64,000 nucleotides of DNA, from assembly GCA_030710605.1 (NCBI GenBank), contig CP092880.1, positions 19,033,791 through 19,097,790 of the forward strand. The letters run 5' to 3'. Both the position numbers and the translations under genes were made by a program. The stretch's first letter is position 1. The number at the start of each line of letters is the position of its first letter. The notes under the pieces are model-generated. The model saw nothing but the letters and a program-made list of their open reading frames with translations, searched no databases and was not told the origin of the DNA. Below are positions 11,183 to 21,279 of this stretch, one piece after another. Source of the DNA: Cordylochernes scorpioides. Its lineage: Eukaryota; Arthropoda; Arachnida; Pseudoscorpiones; Chernetidae.

Positions 11183-11567
11183 TGTTGGAAAGCCTAGGCA
11201 AATTTTACAAGAGTAAAAGAAAGAAGACTATGCAAACTAGGCTTTACGAAAAAGATCTATGTAAATCTTCCACAGATATAAAAAAAACTAGGATTGCATC
11301 GGGAGATCGTGTGTGTCCACAAGAAGTCGGAGCTCTACGCGTTTTGAGACGACAGCTGGAAGTGCCGCTGTCCTTGTTTGGATCCTTCAACTTTGACTGT
11401 TATTAACTGTTTTGGTTTCACTTCTTTAATATATTAAGGCGATCAAGTAGTTGAGCCTAATAAATTTATTTTACGAAATTTAGATCTGATTTTTCCAGCA
11501 CTTGAGCAGGACACTTAATTGTTATAAGAAGTTGGCGGACTTATCTTAGTATTCTCGTGCCGCTACA
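11183..11567 (+). repeat. 5' LTR of BEL-1
   Basis: It starts TGTTGGAAAGCC and ends GTGCCGCTACA. It contains a polyadenylation-like AATAAA near 11459. The only difference from the 3' LTR that I see is at gacgac(a/t)gctgg. Confidence 0.95.
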
Positions 11568-11572
11568 TTTTT

Positions 11573-11590
11573 TGGTGAGCCGGACGTGAT
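11573..11590 (+). promoter_or_regulatory. BEL-1 primer-binding site
   Basis: TGGTGAGCCGGACGTGAT begins 5 bp after the 5' LTR, where minus-strand DNA synthesis would be primed by a tRNA. I do not assign the tRNA. Confidence 0.75.
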
Positions 11591-11630
11591 TCTGCTCAAG
11601 TGGATTATTGTTTATCGGAGATATTTGGAA

Positions 11631-11708
11631 GTGAAGCTAAAGTTTAAAGTGAAGCTAAAGTTTAAAGTGAAGCTAAAATTTAAAGTGAAGCTAAAGTTTA
11701 AAGTGAAG
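11631..11708 (+). repeat. 18-bp tandem repeat in the BEL-1 leader
   Basis: The unit gtgaagctaaagtttaaa is repeated about 4.3 times between the primer-binding site and the gag start. It contributes no protein in the gag frame. Confidence 0.95.
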
Positions 11709-11736
11709 AAAAGTCTAAAGAATTTGAAAGGATACA

Positions 11737-12825
11737 ATGGCTCTAAGTTTATGTATCAGGAAGCGAGCTCCTGTGAGAAGTCAAGTTACAAAGATTCACA
11801 AGGAAATTATTTCTAATTTGGAAAGTGAATCTAAGAATTATTCTAAGGCAACAGTTGGAGTGAGAAGAATTCAGGATGCACAGAAGGTACTGTTGTCGTC
11901 TGATAAAGAGATAATCGACATTTTGGCAGAAGATGATGAAGCGGATCTGGAAAAGGAAATGGATGATTGTGCATATTATCAGGAAATCATAATTGAAGCA
12001 ATTGTCGCATATGAAGATGCTCAAAAACAAGTTGCAAAAGAGGTTGTAGTTCAAGATTCTTTTATGGATACTACAGAGAAAATAAGACTTCCCACCATGG
12101 AATTACCGAAGTTTAGTGGTAATTTGATAGATTGGTTAACTTTTTGGGCTCAATTTGAGAAAATTCATCTTGATATCAGACTAAAAGATAGCGACAAGTT
12201 CTATTATTTGCTTCAAAGTCTGAGTGTAGACACTGAAGCCTATAAAATCGTGTCCATTTATCCGCTTACTGAAGAAAATTATTCTAAGGCGATTGATGCT
12301 TTAAGAAGACGTTATGCAAATCCTGATTTGTTGTTACAAGTATATGTGAGAGAACTGCTCAAGTTGGTCATCGAAAGTGCTAGCGGAAAGAAAAAATTAT
12401 CTTTTCATGAACTATATTATAAAATTCAATCTTATCTTGGTTCTTTAAAGAGTTTGAATCTGGAAAGTGCAAGCCCGGACACATGGCTGTATCCCTTAGT
12501 GGAATCGTGTCTATCTGACGAACTATTGCTAACGTGGCAGAGAATATCTCAGTTCGTCAAGCTTGATGTTGAACATCAGACGAGACTGGATCAACTGATG
12601 GACTTTTTGGAAAGGGAGATTTTGATCCAACAGAACATCCAGTTAGCTAAAGGCGGTTTCCAAAGTGCTGAAACTTCCGACCAAGAGAGAAGGAAAGGAT
12701 TTTATAAGAAGAAAAGTGATATTCCAACGGTGACCGGATTACAACAAATGGAATTAGGCGGATGTATATTTTGTGAGAAAAAGCATGCGAGTCAAAATTG
12801 TTTTGCCGCTAAAAAGATGTCTTGA
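11737..12825 (+). CDS. gag: BEL-1 Gag polyprotein
   Basis: Gag forms the virus-like particle and packages the element RNA. The ATG at 11737 is the first in a long frame of 362 codons. The central capsid-like block LPTMELPKFSGNLIDWLTFW near residue 112 is the hallmark of BEL/Pao Gag (the DUF1759 region). A first cysteine cluster, CIFCEKKHASQNC, stands near the C-terminus. A TGA at 12823-12825 stops the frame, yet the same frame continues downstream through CFKCLRGRHLARYC and CYNCGSSHFLIMC, typical zinc knuckles. The stop is therefore either a late nonsense mutation of a single gag-pol frame or a readthrough site. I favour mutation. Confidence 0.9.
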   Translation: MALSLCIRKRAPVRSQVTKIHKEIISNLESESKNYSKATVGVRRIQDAQKVLLSSDKEIIDILAEDDEADLEKEMDDCAYYQEIIIEAIVAYEDAQKQVAKEVVVQDSFMDTTEKIRLPTMELPKFSGNLIDWLTFWAQFEKIHLDIRLKDSDKFYYLLQSLSVDTEAYKIVSIYPLTEENYSKAIDALRRRYANPDLLLQVYVRELLKLVIESASGKKKLSFHELYYKIQSYLGSLKSLNLESASPDTWLYPLVESCLSDELLLTWQRISQFVKLDVEHQTRLDQLMDFLEREILIQQNIQLAKGGFQSAETSDQERRKGFYKKKSDIPTVTGLQQMELGGCIFCEKKHASQNCFAAKKMS

Positions 12826-12912
12826 GAAGAAAAGAGAAAAGTCATCCGCGAAAAGAAGGTTTGCTTCAAATGCTTAAGGGGACGCCATCTTGCTAGATAT
12901 TGCAGAACAAGG

Positions 12913-14667
12913 GTGAGGTGCTACAACTGTGGCTCGTCTCATTTTTTAATTATGTGCACTCGAGGAGATAGAAATAACAAAGAGGCTGCTCAATTAGGAA
13001 TTGAACCAGAGTTGACTAGTCAAAATTCAGAAAGGGTTAAACAACGGGTTTCACATCACGAAAATTCTGAATCTTTTGATGCTACGGTGAAACCAAACGA
13101 AGATCTGAAAAGGCATAATGATTGTTCCAACCAAGTTTGTCAGCGGAATGTTGCTCTTCAGACTTTGATGTTGAATGTTATTGCACCAAAGGGGAGGAAA
13201 TTAGTGCGCGCCTTTTTTGATTCGGGTTCTCAACATACTTATATTTTGAAGACAACAGCGGAAGAATTAGGACTGAAACCTGTGACGAAAGAGATTGTTC
13301 ATCATGCTTTATTTGGCGGAATACAAACAACGGCTGTTACGCATAATTTGTATGATGTTCAGTTAAAGGCAGACGATGAAAATTTTGTTTGCAAAGTCAC
13401 TGTTCGTGATCAGTCAAAGATCTGTCAAGCCCTTCCAAGAATTCCCAAAACTAGTTTAATTTCTAAAGAGTTGGAACAAAGAAAAATTAAAGTTACAGAT
13501 CTTGGAGATGACAACCCACCTATAGAGCTCCTCATCGGTGCAGATATTTATGGAAAATTAATGACTGGAAAAACGCTGCAACTGGATTGCGGTTTAACAG
13601 CTATGCTTACCCATTTTGGTTGGACGTTACTAGGCAGCTTGAAGGAATGGTCTGATGAAGAAAATTCTATGCTGGTTATGTCCATGAAAAATGAAATTGA
13701 AGGCGTGGAAAAAGAGGATTCTGAAACTGCAGTTGATAGCTATGTAGGTGTGAAGGAAGCGGAGTCTAAAGACTATAAAGCAAAGGATTCTGAGCCTAAG
13801 AGCGATGGAGTGAAGGATTCTGAGACTGCAATTAAAGGTTATGAATCGGTGAACAATTCAGAAGAGAAGATTAAGGCAAATAAAGTTGAAGATTCTGAAG
13901 TGGCTGATCAAGTCAGATATTTTGAAACTTCTGAAACAAAAGTTGGAGAGTTGGTGCACTCAAAAGTCTTGGATAAAAATGAGCAAATTGAGATTAATTC
14001 GAGGAATATCGCCAAGACATCTTCAGATCTTCAACGAAATAAGAGACCTTTAAAACCCTATAAAGTTTATCGAGCTAAATCGAAGAGATCAAAAATAATC
14101 AATCTCTGTTTTCATGAGCTGCTTGCACTTGTGCTTCTTTTGTTGGCTGTTACTGCTTTTCTTATTGCTATGATAAAGGACGAGATCGATGGGAGGAGTT
14201 GGTTTTTGCACTTGTTTACTGATGCGAGTCGGACAGCTTACTCCGCAGTGGTATTTCACCGGGTAGAAAATGAAGAAATACGGGTCAGTTTTATGTCCGC
14301 TAAAACACGAGTGACTCCAATGAAAAGAGAAATACTCAAATGGAATAAGAAAACTGGCGAAAGCGAAATGATTGTTAAAGAGATTAGTATTGATTGGAAG
14401 ACGCTTCAAGAGAGCGACTGCGTTAGACCTATAAAATGGAGATTTAATCCTCCCTTTGCGGCTTGGTGGGAAGGTTGGTGGGAGCGTTTAATTCGCTCTA
14501 TGAGGAATTTGTTGAAAAGAACTCCAGGAAAGGATGGAATTGTTCGAGTTGGCAAATTAAAGACCGGAGGCGGGATTGTATTAAGACCTATACAACGTCT
14601 TTGCCCAATGGAGTTGGATTTTCCGGAAGAGATTTCGAATCGATTCCAAGATAGTGTTGGATGCTGA
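12913..14667 (+). CDS. BEL-1 deleted Pol: protease, RNase H stub, integrase tail
   Basis: The first 20 residues complete a zinc knuckle (CYNCGSSHFLIMC), showing that this continues the gag frame. The protease active site is RAFFDSGSQHTY with Asp at residue 103, and the domain extends through LLIGADIYG. The reverse transcriptase that should follow is absent. In its place are about 150 residues rich in Asp, Ser, Glu and Lys (repeated DSE), then a hydrophobic segment near residues 402-420 (LLALVLLLLAVTAFLIAMI). An RNase H start follows (LFTDASRTAYSAVVF, Asp near 437), then the end of integrase (FAAWWEGWWERLIRS). The integrase Asp residues are lost. The whole 584-codon frame is nevertheless open, so a deleted protein could still be made. 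Confidence 0.88.
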   Translation: MRCYNCGSSHFLIMCTRGDRNNKEAAQLGIEPELTSQNSERVKQRVSHHENSESFDATVKPNEDLKRHNDCSNQVCQRNVALQTLMLNVIAPKGRKLVRAFFDSGSQHTYILKTTAEELGLKPVTKEIVHHALFGGIQTTAVTHNLYDVQLKADDENFVCKVTVRDQSKICQALPRIPKTSLISKELEQRKIKVTDLGDDNPPIELLIGADIYGKLMTGKTLQLDCGLTAMLTHFGWTLLGSLKEWSDEENSMLVMSMKNEIEGVEKEDSETAVDSYVGVKEAESKDYKAKDSEPKSDGVKDSETAIKGYESVNNSEEKIKANKVEDSEVADQVRYFETSETKVGELVHSKVLDKNEQIEINSRNIAKTSSDLQRNKRPLKPYKVYRAKSKRSKIINLCFHELLALVLLLLAVTAFLIAMIKDEIDGRSWFLHLFTDASRTAYSAVVFHRVENEEIRVSFMSAKTRVTPMKREILKWNKKTGESEMIVKEISIDWKTLQESDCVRPIKWRFNPPFAAWWEGWWERLIRSMRNLLKRTPGKDGIVRVGKLKTGGGIVLRPIQRLCPMELDFPEEISNRFQDSVGC

Positions 14668-14705
14668 TTTGGAAAAATTATTGTCAATAATTTTTGTGGG
14701 GAGTA

Positions 14706-15090
14706 TGTTGGAAAGCCTAGGCAAATTTTACAAGAGTAAAAGAAAGAAGACTATGCAAACTAGGCTTTACGAAAAAGATCTATGTAAATCTTCCACAGAT
14801 ATAAAAAAAACTAGGATTGCATCGGGAGATCGTGTGTGTCCACAAGAAGTCGGAGCTCTACGCGTTTTGAGACGACTGCTGGAAGTGCCGCTGTCCTTGT
14901 TTGGATCCTTCAACTTTGACTGTTATTAACTGTTTTGGTTTCACTTCTTTAATATATTAAGGCGATCAAGTAGTTGAGCCTAATAAATTTATTTTACGAA
15001 ATTTAGATCTGATTTTTCCAGCACTTGAGCAGGACACTTAATTGTTATAAGAAGTTGGCGGACTTATCTTAGTATTCTCGTGCCGCTACA
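14706..15090 (+). repeat. 3' LTR of BEL-1
   Basis: Same length and almost the same sequence as the 5' LTR. The purine-rich stretch tttgtggggagta directly upstream is the likely polypurine tract for plus-strand priming. Confidence 0.95.
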
Positions 15091-15106
15091 TATATATATA
15101 TATATA

Positions 15107-15596
15107 TGTAGTAACCCCGACTAAGCCGACGTGGAATGTACTGGGCAGTCGTGGTCGTGGGTGCGTGATGGGATTCCCGCATGGGGACAGCAAGGGACAG
15201 AGGCAGGTCTAGATGGTAGCTCCAAGAGGCAGTGATAGACCATGGACGAAGGCAGTCGGACTACGGGCGCCGCGGATGTCCTAAGCCTACTCGCGGATAG
15301 AAGAAGGGGTGAGAGATCTGACCGACCGTATAACGGCGTCACTCTGAAAACAACTACTTTGTCTCATTTTCTGGGCCCTTTTATACTGGACCCCCGCATA
15401 TGGCGGTGAGTCCTGGCTCCTGTAATCACGCCACCTTCTGGCGCCGTTGGTCGTTGTCGCCGTCTGGTGTACCTTTGCCTCTTTGTTTATTTGATACATC
15501 CATTTCCACAAGGTCGATACATATTTTTATATAGATATGGGGTTATAATAAATACCAGAAGAAGGTTGTGAACTATCTAACTCAAAATATACTACA
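15107..15596 (-). mobile_element. LTR of an unclassified LTR retrotransposon
   Basis: On the minus strand it begins TGTAGTATATTTTGAG and ends GGGGTTACTACA, so the ends form a TGTAGT/ACTACA inverted repeat. A strong TATA box lies about 210 bp into it. The adjoining sequence at 15597-15612 reads caccgggggaacattc on the minus strand, which would serve as a polypurine tract for a 3' LTR. The interior would then lie to the right, but no polymerase is readable there. The flanks show no target duplication, so the other LTR may be lost or beyond the gap. Confidence 0.65.
15373..15388 (-). promoter_or_regulatory. TATA box of the minus-strand LTR
   Basis: The minus strand reads CCAGTATAAAAGGGCC. A TCAGAGTG sequence near 15345 about 30 bp downstream is a reasonable initiator. 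Confidence 0.6.
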
Positions 15597-17589
15597 GAAT
15601 GTTCCCCCGGTGATGAAGGTTTGGTTGGGGGAATGACATGTAATGAATGATGACCTAACAAACCTATTATAAAAAATAAAAGAAATAATTTGTATACAAA
15701 TTAGTTAAAATTATTATTAAGCTACAAGTTAAAAAGAGAAAGATGTTGTAATGGTGGTGAATCAATGAAATAAAAATCAAGGTTATAAAAATAAAAACGC
15801 ACAAAATGAATGATAAAAGATTAAGAGAAAGTATATAATACAAAATGGTAAATATGATAAAATGAATCGTACAAGGAAAATAATATCTTATTGCATAAAA
15901 GATGAGAGGGAAAAAATGAAGTTAGTTTAATTGACTGAACGTATAATGTGACGCTAAGGTTGAAAAAGGGAAAGGGGGTATCTGAGCATGTTTCTGCAAA
16001 GTAATATCCCAAGCATTCTGCAATGCAATGCGAACTTGTTTAAGTGAGGCATTGTTTTCATTAATAGAATGCCCAAGATATTCCGTCTGCATCATTAGCT
16101 CAGACAGTGAAAAGAGTTGGGAAGATTGATGGATGTAAAAGGGAGATGTAGAGGTAAGAGGGATCCCTGTTGTCCATAATGATTGTGCCCGGTTGAATTA
16201 TGAAAAAAATTGAAAATTTGAAAAAATGGTGATTTGAAATGATGAGTCTGGCGATGAGAAAAAGAAAATAAAAAGATCGCTCTGGATATCCTGAACTCAC
16301 TATTGGGAATGGTATAGCGAGGAAGGATTGTTCCAGTCGGATTAATCAATGAAAAAAAATGTTCGCCGAACTGGAATCCCTTGGAAGGTAGTTGGAGGTT
16401 TGAGGGATGCGGAAAAGGAGAGGTGGATGTAAGATATTTATTGTTGTCAATTTTGATTGTGTCCGACTTATGTGGTGAGAAGAAAAAGTTGAAAAATGAA
16501 AAAATGATGAGCCAGACGATGAGAGAAAAAAAATCTAACTGGGTCTCCTGAACTCACTATTGGGAATGATATAGCGAGGAAGGGTTTTCTAGTTAGTTTA
16601 ATCAAAAAATGGCTGACGAACAATAATCTCTTGATGGATGTAAAAAGTTGGGAGGAAAGGTTCATGGGATAGAGTTAGAGGTTGTAAGGGAAGCGTCAAA
16701 AATAACATTTTGAAAATCTATTAAGAAAAATAAAATGATAAATGTTTTATCTGTTTAAGAAATATTATAAATATTGTTAGGTGTAGGTTTTTTTAAAATG
16801 GTGCCTAAAATAGTTGAAGTTGTAAAATTCTAAGTCTAAACATGATGAAAAAAAAGAAAAAATATTAAAGGTAATAATATATAATGGGTTGATTGGTAGT
16901 TGATGGCATTAATGTTGATGATTAATAAACAAGATGATATTATCGATTAATATTGAAATGTTTTATCTACATCTGTAAGTTAAAAAACAGTCCAACACCA
17001 CAAAACTAGTAAAACTGTAAGTCTATTTACAAGTAAATGAGAGAAAAGTTAAAAGAAAACAAAAATATTCGTTCCTAAAAAAAAAGAACATATTTACACA
17101 CAATATCTAGGTGTAGGTGCAAGATTACTGATGTCTTTCTAGTTTGGCCTACGGGGAGGCAATGTGGCCCTATGTCGCTTTGGTCCGGTCTGAGAAGTTG
17201 GTCTTTGCCAGAACTTCCCGATTATATTATGTGAGACCAGACGAGGAGTGATCTTGATCCCTAAAATGATGGCATTGTAGTGGAAGATAGGACTTTAGAT
17301 ACGTGTAGTATGTAGTGCATGTCTTAGGCGCTAAAAAGATTGCAGAGCGTTTAATGCAGTTGGTCTGCAAAATTTTTAGTTGAGCCTACCCAAACGCCGG
17401 CTTGTTACGTTTGGGGAACATCATTTAATTAAATTAAAGGAGGCAAGACAGTCGTGATGAAGATAGGCTATAAAGAAATCATTTAAAGTATTAACTTAAC
17501 AGATCTTTTCTCCATGTAGCATTACGTTACATATAGGTAAATGAGAGGCGACAAATTTGACCAAAAAAAAAGAAAAGAAAAGTTAAAAA
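15597..17589 (-). other. Possible interior of the LTR element, decayed, with a duplicated block
   Basis: Mostly A-rich on the plus strand. A block of about 290 bp is present twice in diverged form: ctgaactcactattgggaat occurs near 16290 and 16550, each preceded by a gatgag..gagaaa stretch. On the minus strand a frame of about 95 codons is open from about 16196 to 15910 (it includes LMMQTEYLGHSINENN), without similarity that I recognise. The right end (17100-17589) is non-coding as far as can be seen and runs into the gap. Confidence 0.4.
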
Positions 17590-17689
17590 NNNNNNNNNNN
17601 NNNNNNNNNNNNNNNNNNNNNNNNNNNNNNNNNNNNNNNNNNNNNNNNNNNNNNNNNNNNNNNNNNNNNNNNNNNNNNNNNNNNNNNNN
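17590..17689. other. Assembly gap of 100 N
   Basis: Exactly 100 N bases, the conventional length for a gap of unknown size. The elements on either side may not be adjacent in the genome. Confidence 1.
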
Positions 17690-18785
17690 TGAACTTGTCC
17701 AATACCTCCCCAAGATCAAACCATTAGTCCTCCTCTCATGGTTTACTTCTCTTATTGAGAATTTGCTGTTCAATTTTACTGTGGGAGTTAGAAAATGTCT
17801 TGCAGTATTTATATCTTACCCACCCTTAACTTGGCTCATGAACAGTAAACATTGAGGTGGTACTAGAACATATTATGTCACTAAACCAAACTTAAACGTA
17901 CTTTTTAGGTATTTTTTCAAACGTGGATATTTACAAAGATTACTGCACAAAAATAAAAATGTCCAATCATTTGGTGCTTTAAAGCAGTTTTGTCATTTTA
18001 ACACCCAGGCCAATACTATTAGAGTGGAAAATATTTTATTTTTTATTTCGAGTCATTAATAATATCCGAACACTGGTATTTATAGTGTATCCCTTCTCAC
18101 AATTTCGAATCGTATACCTTTATAATTTAAAATAAAATGGTGAGAATTCAGATTACCGGAAAAGTTGACGATTTCCGAAAATTAAAAAAAGGTGGGGTAG
18201 ATAAGGGAGAAAAACTACTTGATCTGAGAGAAGGCAAAAATAAACGGTATATTTTCTATTGAAAATAAACCTACCTTAATAACATTCGATAAATTATTCG
18301 ATAACTCCATTGGACTTGCTTACACCACGGTCTAATTTCAGTATCGGCTCAAAAAGGACCGAGATGTGTTTATTTTAAAAAATATTGTAAACATTTCGAA
18401 ACTCTTTACCTTTAGGATTTTATTCTGTGAATATTCAAAGAGTATTGTTTTTAGTGTAGTTGTATTAAAAAGGAGGAAATTAAATATAAATTTGAAAATA
18501 AAATAGGATATGTTCTGTATAATTTTTAGAAAGCAAATTATGTTTGATCTTTTAATTGACTCTATTGAAATGTTAAAGGTTTTAAATTACAACTGGGAGC
18601 GTAGATTTTATAATATTGACTTTTGTTTTGCCCCATAAATTATTTTGAATATTTGTAACGACCTGTGTTATCCCAAAATGTCTTTGAAATTCCTCTTTTT
18701 ATTTTTTGGATATAGTACAGAATACATTTGTAAATTAAATAGAAAATCAATCATATAATGGCATACTAATTTAATATTGATATAT
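17690..18785. other. AT-rich DNA without a recognisable gene
   Basis: No coding similarity and no terminal repeat is visible. Short frames are shadows in AT-rich sequence. Confidence 0.5.
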
Positions 18786-19093
18786 GTTGAAAAAGAAGGA
18801 GTTCGAAGCAGCCAATGGGAGGCCGACGGAAGGGGGCTACGGGTTAAGCGGTTGAAATGGGAGGAACAAGGAAAGAAGAACTTGTAAACAACTTTCGAAC
18901 GCGAGAATTTGCCCTGATCCCCGATTCTTTTAGTGTTGTTGGAAAAGAAGGAGTTCGCAACAGCCAATGGGAGGCCGACGGAAGATGGCTAGGGGATGCA
19001 ACGGTTGAAATGGGGTGAACAAGGAAAGAAGGAAGAACGTGTAAACAACTTTCGAACACGAGAATTTGCCCTGATCCCCGATTCTTTTAGTGT
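18786..19093. repeat. 152-bp tandem repeat, two copies
   Basis: The unit beginning gttg(a/g)aaaagaaggagttcg at 18786 recurs at 18938 with few differences. Both copies contain cagccaatgggaggccgacg, which includes a CCAAT box, and both end cccgattcttttagtg. On the minus strand this may lie within the 3' LTR of BEL-2, since the sequence left of Gypsy-1 continues that LTR, but no second LTR is available to confirm it. Confidence 0.85.
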
Positions 19094-19221
19094 AAATATT
19101 TAAATATATTGTTAATTAATAACAAAAGTAAATAGAATTTAATAAAAAGCCTTTATTTATTGCTTTTAATTATAATTAAATTTTAAACATATTAAAGATA
19201 ATTTTATTTATTTAGACATAT

Positions 19222-19402
19222 TGTCACGGTAGTGATAACGAGTATAACAAAAGTTTAAGTAAAAATAATTTATTTATAAAATGCCAAACTATTTCTAAAA
19301 ATTATTTACAAGTAATAATATACAAGAATGGTAAGGGGTGTTGACTATGCAAATATTAATGATGATATACCACAGAATATTTAAAATAATTATTCAGTGA
19401 CA
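19222..19402 (-). repeat. 3' LTR of Gypsy-1
   Basis: Matches 36254-36434. On the minus strand a polypurine tract (aggaagggggcaa) precedes it at 19403-19415. Confidence 0.95.
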
Positions 19403-19495
19403 TTGCCCCCTTCCTAGATGAACAGCGTCCCGCTGTAATTATCACTTGAACAGATCAGCTTGGTCCTCAGGGTATTGGTAGGGTTTCATTCTCAG
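19403..19495 (-). pseudogene. End of Gypsy-1 pol and polypurine tract
   Basis: Minus-strand reading gives RMKPYQYPEDQADLF then a stop, matching RMKPYLDPEEQ at the same place in the Gypsy-2 integrase. It is the last piece of pol, separated from the rest by LARD-AB. The TCAG target duplication is at 19492-19495. Confidence 0.88.
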
Positions 19496-21266
19496 TGATG
19501 GGTTCCCCGGTTTGGATAGTTGAAAAGGGAGGATACACGATGTGACTTATTAAAGTTTCCTTACTTAAGTATATATATTATATAGCAATTTAGGCAACAA
19601 CCCATGTATATAACCCGCAGCAAGACCTTAATGTTGTATAATAGCAGCACAGCTGTCAGTGATGCACTATCGGCAATTGTCTTTACATCATCACATGTAA
19701 TGCAATTTGTGCAAACAGGATAAATAAAATAAATAAAAAAGAAAAGGGGGGAAAACTCTGTAATTGATTAAGAGTTGAGCTAAAGCAAGGATCGAGCATA
19801 TAATATTGTCAGAACAATGGTCTAAAGATGGAAACAGCCGCGACACTATTATACAATTTCATCAGACAACCCATGAAATCGTTATTAAATTGGGCAATCT
19901 ATAAAACACTGAAACACAGACACTCGCGGCAATGTATGTGGCCGGTAATTTATGGGAGACTTGATTATTAGTAACATTCCCTTCAAATAGGTAAGAAACA
20001 TACAACATTTCATTTAAACAGTGGGAATAGCACCATAAGGCAAATTATGTATGAAATAGGTAACAGAGGAAACAAGAAAATTTCTCTAGATATTTATTTA
20101 AATATCTTAAAATTTGGGAACATGTCTATACTGACGAGATATGCTATTTACATAGTAAAATTTAGATAGAGGTGACCTGAAGTTACTTTATAGCCCTTTA
20201 GGGCCCATGCGAAATCTAGGTTGGCTACTACACAAAAAGGGGGGGGGGAACCTAGATCTCCATCTATTCTAGCGGGACAAAATATACGAACCCTAACACT
20301 CCTTTTTAAGTCACTTAAAGCCCTTTAGGGCCATTCAGAATCTAAATAGATTAGCTTCTGTTCGAAAATAAAAAGGGGGGGGGGGCTAAACCATAATGGC
20401 GAGGGGCTTACCTTCTCTCGAAAGCGGCGGCAAGGTCTGGTCTCCTCTACGTCTCAGGCCCGACTAAAAATCGACCTTCTCACTGAGCGACTCCGATCGA
20501 ATCCCGCCTTTTGGCAAAGAACCTCCTCTTATTCCTGTCTCTCTCCATTTTCATTCGCCGAAAGAAACACCAATCAAAATGGCCAACGCTCCAGTATCAA
20601 TTTCATAGACGCCCCAGGCCTCATCAAAATAGAACATATAGTATTACCAAAACAAAAAATCTAAAGAGAGAAACAACCACGGCACTAGTGTAAGATTTCA
20701 GACTCCAGGCCTCTTCCATCAAAATAGAACATATAGTATTACCAAAACAAAAAAAATCTAAAGAGAGCAACACCTACGGCGATAGTGTAAAATTTCAGAC
20801 CCCAGCCCCCTCCCCTCCACATGGATTGAAATAAAATCCTCCCTTTTTCTCGGGACGATATATATATATCGCCCCCCCCTCCGTCTTAGCTAAAATTGAC
20901 ACAGGTCCCTTTTCACTTGAACTGTAATATAACGCTTTCCTTTCTCGGGAAGGATTTTTTTATAAGGTTCAGTCTTTTAGAGATCTTCCTTCTCCATTTT
21001 TTTTTTCTGGTCACCTTTACCTAAATTTTTGGTGAGGGGAATATATGTACATATGAAACAACAGTTTCCAGCTCGGATGTCTCTGGATGTCTTCTTCTTT
21101 ACCAGGCATCAGCTTTCGGCATGGAAGTCTGGTGTCATCTGTTGTCTAGGTTTCTGGGCAAAAAGAATGGTCTGTAAGTCTATGTGGGAGGGAAGCCATG
21201 TATCCATTTGATTTGATTATACATACGCCTTCTGTTGGGGTATGGTTACAAAAACGTGCCCCAACA
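19496..21266 (-). repeat. 3' LTR of LARD-AB (LTR A)
   Basis: Closely matches LTR B at 29740-31519, differing mainly in homopolymer length and scattered single bases. It carries G-runs (20242, 20377) and a TATA-containing segment near 20950 (minus strand ccttataaaaaaatcc). Confidence 0.93.
20625..20800. repeat. 95-bp tandem module in LTR A
   Basis: A module with tagaacatatagtattacca, then ctaaagagag, then a cagac end occurs at 20625 and again at 20720. A diverged third copy lies near 19795 (gagcatataatattgtcaga). LTR B repeats the pair near 30880-31055. LARD-CD LTRs have the module once at this place, and the solo LTR at 2425 has a related one near 2640. Confidence 0.8.
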
Positions 21267-21279
21267 ATCCTCCCCTGCC
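21267..21279 (-). promoter_or_regulatory. Polypurine tract of LARD-AB
   Basis: The minus strand reads ggcaggggaggat directly before the LTR start TGTTGGGG, the expected position for plus-strand priming. Confidence 0.8.

Larger units (their letters stand above)
11183..15090 (+). mobile_element. BEL-1: internally deleted BEL/Pao retrotransposon
   Basis: Two 385-bp LTRs that differ at one visible base flank a 3.1-kb interior, so insertion was recent. The interior holds a primer-binding site, a complete gag, the protease, a stub of RNase H and the C-terminal end of integrase. The reverse transcriptase and the integrase catalytic core are missing. A complete BEL/Pao element would be several kilobases longer. 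The copy could be mobilised only in trans. Flanks (aatat and tatat) are compatible with a 5-bp target duplication with one mismatch in TA-rich DNA. Confidence 0.92.

Noticed and set aside
11182-11406. 74-codon frame repeated at 14654-14929 as if a duplicated gene
   Set aside because: It is the LTR of BEL-1 read as protein; both copies are LTR sequence.
17541-17855. Frames crossing the N gap
   Set aside because: Continuity through 100 N bases is artificial.
20127-20160. ctgacgag in the LARD LTRs as a hammerhead core
   Set aside because: No GAAA or pairing stems follow.
20940-20975. Plus-strand TATA in the LARD LTRs as evidence for plus orientation
   Set aside because: The minus strand has a better TATA box at the same place, and the primer-binding site and polypurine tract both fix the elements as minus.
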